A stretch of DNA of 38,023 nt, taken from the NCBI RefSeq assembly GCF_001273925.1, contig NZ_LIGG01000001.1, positions 2,206,772-2,244,794 on the forward strand. Reading direction: 5' to 3'. Numbering within the stretch: position 1 is the first letter of the stretch; each line of letters opens with the position of its first letter. This document shows, piece after piece, positions 32,362-38,023 of the stretch. The notes under the pieces are model-generated. The model saw only the letters and a program-made list of their open reading frames with translations, was not told the DNA's origin and made no database searches. This DNA is from Bacillus sp. FJAT-27251. GTDB taxonomy: Bacteria; Bacillota; Bacilli; Bacillales; Cytobacillaceae. The position numbers and the translations under genes are program-made.

Positions 32362-33345
32362 ATGAAATTGGCTATCGATGCAATGGGCGGCGACCATGCA
32401 CCAAAGGAAATTGTCCTTGGCGCTATGAAGGCCGTCCAGGCATTTAATGATGTACATATTATCCTTGTTGGGGATGAAAACAAAATTAAGGAGCATCTTG
32501 TTCCCTCGGAAAGAATTGAAGTCCTTCACACCGAAGAAGTGATTTTGGCAACAGACGAACCAGTCCGGGCTGTTCGCCGCAAGAAAGACGCCTCGATGGT
32601 GCTCGCAGCCAGGCAGGTGACAGAAGGGAAAGCGGATGCCTGCATCTCAGCCGGGAATACCGGTGCCCTAATGGCGGCTGGTCTGTTTGTAGTCGGAAGG
32701 ATTGAGGGGATTGAGCGTCCTGCGCTTGCCCCGACCCTCCCTACCATCGGCGGAGAAGGCTTCCTCCTGCTCGATGTAGGGGCCAATGCCGATGCCAAGC
32801 CTGAACATTTGCTGCAGTACGCTGTGATGGGCTCCATCTACAGTGAAAAAGCACGCGGAATCAAGAACCCCAGAGTGGGACTCCTCAATATTGGCACAGA
32901 GGAGAAAAAGGGAAATGAGCTTACCAAAAGCGCGTATGCCCTGCTGAAAGAGGCGGATATCAACTTTATCGGCAATGTGGAAGCAAGGGATTTGCTCGAC
33001 GGCGCAGCCGATGTCGTAGTCACAGATGGTTTTACAGGAAACATGGTCCTAAAAACGATTGAAGGGACCGCGATGTCTGTTTTCAACATGTTAAAGTCCG
33101 CTTTGACGTCAAGCGTGAAAAGCAAGCTTGCTGCCGCAGTGCTGAAGCCTGACTTGAAAGTCCTGAAAAATAAAATGGACTATTCCGAGTATGGAGGCGC
33201 TGGCCTTTTTGGCTTAAAGGCACCAGTCATCAAGGCTCATGGCTCATCTGACAGCAATGCCATTTACAATGCCATTCGACAGGCAAGGGAAATGGCGGCC
33301 AATGACGTTTCAGGCACGATAAAAAAAGCGATTGAAGAAGGATAA
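32362..33345 (+). CDS. plsX: Phosphate acyltransferase PlsX
   Basis: PlsX (327 residues) converts acyl-ACP to acyl-phosphate, which PlsY uses to start phospholipid synthesis; in Bacillus it binds the membrane periphery. The start [18 protein letters not shown] is the family signature. Other conserved stretches are [45 protein letters not shown] and [17 protein letters not shown] 32362 has AAAGGATGG about 8 bases upstream. It lies 14 bases after fapR. It also accepts acyl-phosphate made by the FakA pathway, so it links de novo and imported fatty acids. Confidence 0.97.
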   Translation: MKLAIDAMGGDHAPKEIVLGAMKAVQAFNDVHIILVGDENKIKEHLVPSERIEVLHTEEVILATDEPVRAVRRKKDASMVLAARQVTEGKADACISAGNTGALMAAGLFVVGRIEGIERPALAPTLPTIGGEGFLLLDVGANADAKPEHLLQYAVMGSIYSEKARGIKNPRVGLLNIGTEEKKGNELTKSAYALLKEADINFIGNVEARDLLDGAADVVVTDGFTGNMVLKTIEGTAMSVFNMLKSALTSSVKSKLAAAVLKPDLKVLKNKMDYSEYGGAGLFGLKAPVIKAHGSSDSNAIYNAIRQAREMAANDVSGTIKKAIEEG

Positions 33346-33370
33346 GCCAGTAAATGATAGGGGGATAAAG

Positions 33371-34315
33371 ATGGGGAAAATTGCGTTTCTGTTTCCCGGA
33401 CAAGGTTCGCAGCAGGCTGGTATGGGAAAAGAGCTTGCCGCGGCCAACGAGGCCGTAAGGGAATTGTTCGACAAAGCGGATGAAGTGTTAAAGGATAAGC
33501 TAAGCTCCGTTATTTTTGAAGGACCGCAGGAAAAGCTTACGCTGACGGTAAATGCCCAGCCCGCGTTATTGACCGCGAGCATCGCCATCCTTGAGCATTT
33601 CAAGCAGTCCGGCATTGAACCAGATTATGTTGCAGGGCACAGCCTGGGTGAATATTCCGCCCTTGTGGCCGCGGGAGCCTTTTCTTTTGAGGATGGAGTC
33701 CATGCAGTCCGCAGACGCGGAGAACTAATGGAGCAGGCAGTCCCGAATGGTCTTGGAACAATGGCGGCGGTGCTTGGCATGGAACGGGGGCCCTTAGCGG
33801 ATGTGTGCGAGACAGTCTCGGCAGGAGGGAATCCAGTTCAGCTTGCCAATTTAAACTGCCCCGGTCAGATTGTGATTTCCGGTTCAAGGCAAGGGGTGGA
33901 AGATGCATCGCTAAAAGCAAAAGATGCTGGTGCCAAGCGGGTTCTTCCGCTTAATGTTAGCGGACCATTCCATTCTGAGCTGATGAAGCCGGCTGCCGGT
34001 GAATTTGCCAAGGTTCTTGATAACATTCAGATACACGAAGCGAAAGTTCCAGTCATTGCCAATGTCTCTGCCCAACCGATGCAGGATGCAGCCGAGATTA
34101 AGGGGAAACTGATTGAACAGCTGTACTCACCGGTGCTTTGGGAAGACAGTGTTAAAAAGATGCTTGAATTGGGAGTGGACACTTTCATTGAGTTTGGCCC
34201 TGGAAAAGTGCTTTCAGGACTTGTGAAAAAAATTGACCGTTCCGCAAAAACCTATCCTGTTTTCGACCAGCAAAGCTTTGAGGCTGCGGTGTCGGCTTTA
34301 AAGGAGGAGAATTAA
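33371..34315 (+). CDS. fabD: Malonyl-CoA:ACP transacylase
   Basis: FabD (314 residues) moves malonyl from CoA to acyl carrier protein, providing the chain-extender for fatty acid synthesis. The nucleophile S91 is in GHSLGEYSA, H201 is in GPFHSELM, and the substrate region FPGQGSQQAGMG is at the start. I chose ATG 33371, preceded by TAGGGGGAT; in-frame codons further upstream (for example TTG 33332) have no ribosome site. Its stop TAA is immediately followed by the fabG start. It should be under FapR control from the fapR promoter. Confidence 0.96.
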   Translation: MGKIAFLFPGQGSQQAGMGKELAAANEAVRELFDKADEVLKDKLSSVIFEGPQEKLTLTVNAQPALLTASIAILEHFKQSGIEPDYVAGHSLGEYSALVAAGAFSFEDGVHAVRRRGELMEQAVPNGLGTMAAVLGMERGPLADVCETVSAGGNPVQLANLNCPGQIVISGSRQGVEDASLKAKDAGAKRVLPLNVSGPFHSELMKPAAGEFAKVLDNIQIHEAKVPVIANVSAQPMQDAAEIKGKLIEQLYSPVLWEDSVKKMLELGVDTFIEFGPGKVLSGLVKKIDRSAKTYPVFDQQSFEAAVSALKEEN

Positions 34316-35059
34316 TTGAAACTTGAAGGAAAAGTTGCCCTGGTCACGGGTGCTTCCCGCGGGATTGGGCGGGAAGTCGCTCTTGAACTGGCAAGAGAAG
34401 GAGCCAATGTGGCTGTCAATTATGCTGGCAGTGAAGCAAAGGCGGCTGCTGTAGCAGAGGAAATCCGCTCATTGGGCAGGGAAGCCATAGTCATCCAGGC
34501 TGATGTTTCGGATGCCGATTCCGTTGAAGGAATGGTCAAACAAACGATTGAAGCCTTTGGCCGAATTGACATTCTTGTGAATAATGCGGGAATCACCAAG
34601 GATAACCTATTGATGAGAATGAAAGAATCCGATTGGGATGAAGTCATCAATATCAACCTTAAAGGTGTGTTCCTCTGTACAAAGGCTGTAACAAGGCAAA
34701 TGATGAAGCAGCGGAGCGGACGGATCATCAATATGAGCTCCATTGTAGGAGTAAGCGGAAACGCGGGCCAGGCCAACTATGTCGCCGCAAAATCCGGAGT
34801 CATCGGCTTGACGAAAACGACAGCCAAGGAACTCGCATCCAGGGGGATCACCGTCAATGCGGTTGCCCCAGGCTTCATTACGACCGACATGACCGACAAG
34901 CTCAACGAAGAAACAAAGAACGAAATGCTCAAACAAATCCCGCTCGCCCGACTTGGAGAGCCAATTGACATCGCAAGGACCGTCGTCTTTCTCGCATCGG
35001 AAGACAGCCGCTACATGACAGGACAAACTTTGCATGTAGACGGTGGAATGGTAATGTAG
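34316..35059 (+). CDS. fabG: 3-oxoacyl-ACP reductase (TTG start)
   Basis: FabG (247 residues) is the NADPH-dependent ketoreductase of fatty acid elongation. It is a short-chain dehydrogenase with the cofactor loop [12 protein letters not shown], and the catalytic residues S142, Y155 and K159 (YVAAK). The C-terminal end [14 protein letters not shown] is typical. The start is TTG 34316, directly after the fabD stop, with AAGGAGGAG at 34302-34309. In B. subtilis acpP follows closely; here a 417-base spacer follows instead. I see no simple terminator right behind the stop; a strong hairpin lies 62 bases further on. Confidence 0.96.
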   Translation: MKLEGKVALVTGASRGIGREVALELAREGANVAVNYAGSEAKAAAVAEEIRSLGREAIVIQADVSDADSVEGMVKQTIEAFGRIDILVNNAGITKDNLLMRMKESDWDEVININLKGVFLCTKAVTRQMMKQRSGRIINMSSIVGVSGNAGQANYVAAKSGVIGLTKTTAKELASRGITVNAVAPGFITTDMTDKLNEETKNEMLKQIPLARLGEPIDIARTVVFLASEDSRYMTGQTLHVDGGMVM

Positions 35060-35120
35060 AAAAGGGGAAGCGGCTGTTCAGCGACGTATGGACTGGAGCC
35101 CGGCGACTGAGATAAGGCGA

Positions 35121-35160
35121 AACTGCAATCAGCGAGTGACCTTTTCGCTGATTGCTAGTT
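35121..35160 (+). repeat. Strong hairpin in the fabG-acpP spacer
   Basis: GCAATCAGCGA (35125-35135) pairs perfectly with TCGCTGATTGC (35145-35155) around a 9-base loop. AACT and AGTT extend the stem past one bulged T. No T tract follows, so it is not a classical terminator. Confidence 0.85.
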
Positions 35161-35171
35161 GAGCCAATCGG

Positions 35172-35215
35172 GTTTTTATGGGCAGTTAAGTATTTACTGC
35201 CCGTTAAAACGCGAT
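35172..35215 (+). repeat. Second hairpin in the fabG-acpP spacer
   Basis: GGGCAGT (35180-35186) pairs with ACTGCCC (35196-35202) around a 9-base loop. The flanking GTTTTTAT and GTTAAAAC extend the stem imperfectly on both sides. Confidence 0.75.
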
Positions 35216-35304
35216 AAAGGAAACACGAAGAGCGTAGCGATTCGATGTTGACTTATCGTAGGGAGGCGGGGGAAGTCCACTAGTCGCTAGCCGCTGGAGC
35301 TGCA

Positions 35305-35406
35305 GAGAAAAGCGGAGCCGACTGCCCAGGCCCGACAGGCATAAGACGCGCCTTCAATTCAGGAGTGGCTTATGACCCGAGGGGCTAGGAGGTGCAGCTG
35401 GACAAC
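35305..35406 (-). repeat. Palindromic intergenic repeat, copy 2 (inverted)
   Basis: Read on the minus strand, this element repeats the core of the copy at 25814: CCTAGCCCCTCG, GTCATAAGCCACTCC, GAATTGAAGGC, CGTCTTATGC, GTCGGG and a GCTTTTCTC end, with scattered substitutions. About 22 bases of one arm of the inner hairpin are missing, so only the CATAAG (35340-35345)/CTTATG (35369-35374) stem and the GCCC/GGGC stem are kept. The two copies are about 9.5 kb apart in opposite orientation. Confidence 0.85.
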
Positions 35407-35424
35407 AGGAAATGTGGAAACGTC

Positions 35425-35453
35425 TTTATTATTTATTTTGAATCATCTATAAT
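35425..35453 (+). promoter_or_regulatory. Sigma-A promoter of acpP
   Basis: A perfect -10 TATAAT (35448-35453) lies 17 bases after a weak -35 TTTATT (35425-35430). Transcription would start near 35460, directly at the ribosome site of acpP, giving a leader of about 17 bases. An own promoter fits the high level of acyl carrier protein needed. Confidence 0.65.
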
Positions 35454-35476
35454 GGCTTGAGGGGAGGTGAACAAGC

Positions 35477-35710
35477 ATGGCAGAAGTTTTAGAACGTGTA
35501 ACTAAAATCATTGTGGACCGTTTGGGAGTGGATGAGAATCAAGTGACTCTTGAAGCATCCTTCAAGGATGACCTTGGTGCGGATTCCCTTGATGTCGTTG
35601 AACTGGTTATGGAACTGGAAGACGAGTTCGACATGGAGATCTCTGACGATGACGCTGAGAAAATCGCGACAGTTGGTGACGCTGTTAATTACATAAATGG
35701 CAAAAAGTAA
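35477..35710 (+). CDS. acpP: Acyl carrier protein
   Basis: ACP (77 residues, acidic) carries growing acyl chains on a phosphopantetheine arm attached to S37 in [13 protein letters not shown]. Length and the four-helix pattern are typical. The start ATG 35477 has AGGGGAGGTG at 35460-35469. In this window it is separated from fabG by the repeat-rich spacer, has its own promoter and is followed by a terminator, so it is probably transcribed mostly alone. I do not see a FapR-type operator at this promoter. The Bacillus name is also acpA. Confidence 0.97.
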   Translation: MAEVLERVTKIIVDRLGVDENQVTLEASFKDDLGADSLDVVELVMELEDEFDMEISDDDAEKIATVGDAVNYINGKK

Positions 35711-35725
35711 ACTGTGGATTTGCTC

Positions 35726-35759
35726 TAAAAGCTCCGTTATTTAACGGGGCTTTCTTCTG
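35726..35759 (+). terminator. Terminator of acpP
   Basis: AAAGCTCCGTTA (35728-35739) pairs with TAACGGGGCTTT (35742-35753) with one G-U pair, followed by CTTCT. The T tract is interrupted, so some readthrough into rnc is likely. Confidence 0.75.
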
Positions 35760-35788
35760 TGTGTGGGAAAGATTTCTGCAGGCAGGCG

Positions 35789-35827
35789 CGCCGGTTATTT
35801 TTAACAAGAAAAAATCGGCGTTTTTTT
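35789..35827 (+). terminator. Possible second terminator upstream of rnc
   Basis: CGCCG (35789-35793) and CGGCG (35816-35820) can pair, with a smaller GTTA/TAAC stem inside, and seven T follow. The stem is short and the loop large, so this is a weak candidate. Confidence 0.35.
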
Positions 35828-35893
35828 GCCTTTTCCTGCTTCTTTTTTGTAAACTAGAGATAGTGTGTAAATTTTGAGCAAGGTGGAATTAGG

Positions 35894-36673
35894 ATGCGCA
35901 ATTTCAGTAAGGACAAAGATAGGAAAGTGAACCGCGCGAAGGATCAGAAATTCAAAGAGTTCCAGGCAAGGATCGGAATTCAATTTGAAAACGAGAAACT
36001 GCTTAAACAGGCTTTTACCCATTCATCCTATGTGAATGAGCATCGCCGGAAGCCCTATGAGGACAATGAAAGGCTTGAATTCCTTGGAGACGCTGTTCTT
36101 GAATTGACTGTTTCCCAGTTTTTATATAAAAAATATCCCATGATGAGTGAAGGGGAACTAACCAAATTAAGGGCAGCGGTCGTCTGTGAACCGTCCCTTG
36201 TGGCATTTGCCAATCAGTTGAACTTTGGCGAAGTTGTCCTGCTTGGAAAGGGCGAGGAAATGACTGGCGGGCGCACAAGGCCTGCTTTGCTTGCCGATGT
36301 GTTCGAGGCTTTCATCGGGGCGTTATATCTTGATAAGGGAATCGACACTGTCCTGGCATTTTTAGAAAAAATCGTGTTTCCGAAGATTGATGCAGGTGCT
36401 TTTTCGCATGTGATGGATTTCAAAAGCCAGCTGCAGGAACTAGTTCAGCGCGATGCGGCTGGTACACTGCAGTATAAGATCCTGGCTGAAACCGGACCGG
36501 CGCACAGCCGGGAATTCGAATCCCGAGTCACATTGAACGGGGAAGAGCTCGGGACTGGAAAAGGCCGGTCCAAAAAGGAAGCGGAACAGCATGCGGCACA
36601 GAAAGCGCTGGAAAAATTAAAAACTCATATGGAAGCGATCTCGAAGCAAAACGACATCCAGAGCAACGATTAA
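35894..36673 (+). CDS. rnc: Ribonuclease III
   Basis: RNase III (259 residues) cuts double-stranded RNA in rRNA precursors, the scRNA precursor and mRNAs. The signature [14 protein letters not shown] holds the catalytic acidic residues (E62, D66), and a second acidic set is in [15 protein letters not shown]. The C-terminal double-stranded RNA-binding domain (about residues 180-250) ends with [19 protein letters not shown]. The start ATG 35894 has AGGTGG at 35881-35886. It is 21 bases ahead of smc, the usual rnc-smc arrangement. The gene is also called rncS in Bacillus. Confidence 0.96.
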   Translation: MRNFSKDKDRKVNRAKDQKFKEFQARIGIQFENEKLLKQAFTHSSYVNEHRRKPYEDNERLEFLGDAVLELTVSQFLYKKYPMMSEGELTKLRAAVVCEPSLVAFANQLNFGEVVLLGKGEEMTGGRTRPALLADVFEAFIGALYLDKGIDTVLAFLEKIVFPKIDAGAFSHVMDFKSQLQELVQRDAAGTLQYKILAETGPAHSREFESRVTLNGEELGTGKGRSKKEAEQHAAQKALEKLKTHMEAISKQNDIQSND

Positions 36674-36694
36674 CTTGAAAGGGAGAGCTTTAGA

Positions 36695-38023
36695 GTGTAT
36701 TTAAAACGTTTAGACGTGGTCGGCTTTAAATCCTTTGCCGAGCGAATTAACGTCGAATTCGTTCCGGGTGTAACAGCCGTCGTGGGCCCAAATGGAAGCG
36801 GAAAGAGCAATATTACCGATGCAATTCGTTGGGTGCTTGGTGAACAATCGGCAAAGTCGCTGCGCGGGGCAAAGATGGAAGACATCATTTTTGCAGGCAG
36901 CGACTCCAGAAAGCGGCTCAATTTTGCCGAGGTAACACTTACACTCGACAATGAAGACCAGTTCTTGCCAATTGACTACAATGAAGTGAGCGTCACCAGA
37001 AGAGTATATCGCTCGGGAGAAAGCGAATATTTGATCAATAAGCAAGGATGCCGCCTGAAGGATATCGTCGACCTTTTTATGGATTCAGGCCTTGGACGGG
37101 AAGCTTTCTCGATTATTTCCCAGGGGAAGGTCGAGGAGATCCTAAACAGCAAGCCTGATGACAGAAGGACCATTTTTGAGGAAGCGGCTGGAGTCCTGAA
37201 ATACAAGACCCGCAAGAAAAAAGCGGAAATGAAACTGTTTGAAACGCAGGAAAATCTAAACCGCGTGGCAGATATCCTCCATGAACTGGAGGGCCAGGTG
37301 GAACCGCTGAAAATCCAGGCTTCCATGGCGAAAGATTATACGGAGAAAAAGGCTGAGCTCGAGAAGATTGAGGTCGCGCTAACTGCGCATGAAATCGAAG
37401 AGGTTCATGGAAGCTGGGAAAGGATGTCTCAAAAGCTGGAGGAGCATAAGGCGGAGGAAAAGAAAATGGCAGCCCTCATCCAGGAGAAGGAGACTGCCAT
37501 TGATCAGCTTCGCAAGGGAATTGCGATTTCCGATGAAGCCATTCTCAGCATGCAAAATGACCTCCTGCTTGCCAGTGAGGAGCTCGAAAAGCTTGAGGGA
37601 AGGAAAGAGGTCCTAAAAGAGCGTAAGAAAAATGCGACTCTTAACAGAGGACAGCTGGAGAAAAGCATAAAGGAAATCTCGGCAAGGATCTCCATCCTTA
37701 AAAAGGTTAAAAGCGAGCAGGAACAGGCGGTTGACCTCCTTGGCAAAGAATCCGCCCGTCTTTCCGCCGGTCTTATGGAACGCCAGCAGCAGCTGAAACT
37801 CTACAACGAGGATATCGAAGAAAAAATCGACTCATTGAAAAGCGATTATATCGACCTTCTTAACCAGCAGGCCAGCGCTAAAAATGAACTGACATATATC
37901 GGCCAGCAGCTTGCCCAGCAGACGTCGAGGAGTTCGCGGCTTGATGCGGAGAATGACAAATTCCTTGCAAGCCGCGATGAAATTGCCGGCAAAAAGGCTG
38001 AAGCGGAAAAGCGGCTTGCACAC
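36695..38023 (+). CDS. smc: Chromosome segregation ATPase SMC, 5' part (3' end outside window)
   Basis: The first 443 codons of SMC are visible and open to the window edge. SMC dimers with ScpA and ScpB organise and separate the chromosome. The start is GTG 36695 (MYLKRLDVVGFKSFAERI), with AAAGGGAGA at 36678-36686. The N-terminal half of the ATPase head has the Walker A loop GPNGSGKSN with K37, followed by IRWVLGEQSAKSLRG and the Q-loop region IISQGKVEEIL. From about residue 170 the sequence becomes the long, charged first coiled-coil arm. The hinge, second arm and Walker B lie beyond the window. No frameshift is seen. Confidence 0.96.
   Translation, partial: MYLKRLDVVGFKSFAERINVEFVPGVTAVVGPNGSGKSNITDAIRWVLGEQSAKSLRGAKMEDIIFAGSDSRKRLNFAEVTLTLDNEDQFLPIDYNEVSVTRRVYRSGESEYLINKQGCRLKDIVDLFMDSGLGREAFSIISQGKVEEILNSKPDDRRTIFEEAAGVLKYKTRKKKAEMKLFETQENLNRVADILHELEGQVEPLKIQASMAKDYTEKKAELEKIEVALTAHEIEEVHGSWERMSQKLEEHKAEEKKMAALIQEKETAIDQLRKGIAISDEAILSMQNDLLLASEELEKLEGRKEVLKERKKNATLNRGQLEKSIKEISARISILKKVKSEQEQAVDLLGKESARLSAGLMERQQQLKLYNEDIEEKIDSLKSDYIDLLNQQASAKNELTYIGQQLAQQTSRSSRLDAENDKFLASRDEIAGKKAEAEKRLAH

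Larger units (their letters stand above)
35060..35476. other. 417-base hairpin-rich spacer between fabG and acpP
   Basis: No coding frame with a ribosome site and recognisable product is visible. The region holds two strong hairpins (35121-35160 and 35172-35215), the inverted second copy of the palindromic repeat (35305-35406) and the acpP promoter (35425-35453). The stretch 35203-35300 contains short palindromes such as CTAGTCGCTAG and a CGCTGGAGCT box resembling the repeat ends. The spacer looks like an inserted composite repeat that splits a normally tight gene pair. Confidence 0.75.

Noticed and set aside
35060-35476. Possible small gene or transposase remnant in the fabG-acpP spacer
   Set aside because: No frame with a start, ribosome site and protein-like composition; inverted repeats dominate.

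Overview
The window is a continuous stretch of core chromosome from an endospore-forming member of the Bacillaceae. Three things point there: gene order closely follows the pyr-to-smc region of Bacillus subtilis, the sporulation peptide gene spoVM is present, and proteins such as RemA, FapR, RqcH, SpoVM and YloU/Asp23 align almost residue for residue with what I remember of their Bacillus counterparts. The genus cannot be fixed from this window alone. I see no rRNA, tRNA, CRISPR array, transposase, phage gene or defence system.

Layout. (1) 1-6883: the 3' part of the pyrimidine operon, carA (cut by the window edge)-carB-pyrK-pyrD-pyrF-pyrE, tightly overlapped and closed by a strong terminator. 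(2) 6922-8738: rqcH on the minus strand, with two tandem terminators. (3) 8904-13761: a calcium-type P-ATPase with its own terminator, then yloC-remA-gmk-rpoZ. (4) 13856-25777: coaBC-priA-def-fmt-rsmB-rlmN-prpC-prkC-rsgA-rpe, a long co-directional run for CoA synthesis, replication restart, translation start and ribosome maturation, with the Ser/Thr phosphatase-kinase pair inside it. (5) 25814-26842: a palindromic intergenic repeat, thiN and spoVM. (6) 26868-29504: rpmB on the minus strand, diverging from asp23 (yloU) and fakA (yloV). (7) 29599-35710: recG, then the lipid cluster fapR-plsX-fabD-fabG-acpP with a clear FapR operator at the fapR promoter. (8) 35894-38023: rnc and the first 443 codons of smc, cut by the window edge.

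How the parts work together. carAB and pyrK-pyrD-pyrF-pyrE make UMP. def and fmt handle the formyl group of initiator Met; rsmB, rlmN, rsgA, rpmB and rnc serve the ribosome; rqcH tags stalled nascent chains. FapR senses malonyl-CoA and should control plsX, fabD and fabG, while the neighbouring FakA-type kinase activates exogenous fatty acids for the same PlsX/PlsY route.

Compared with B. subtilis, the sulfate-assimilation genes expected between pyrE and rqcH and the serine dehydratase genes sdaAB-sdaAA expected between yloV and recG are absent. The most unusual material is non-coding: a pair of related palindromic repeats in opposite orientation (25814-25934 and 35305-35406), the second inside a 417-base hairpin-rich spacer that separates acpP from fabG. 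I did not find evidence of a new multi-gene system.
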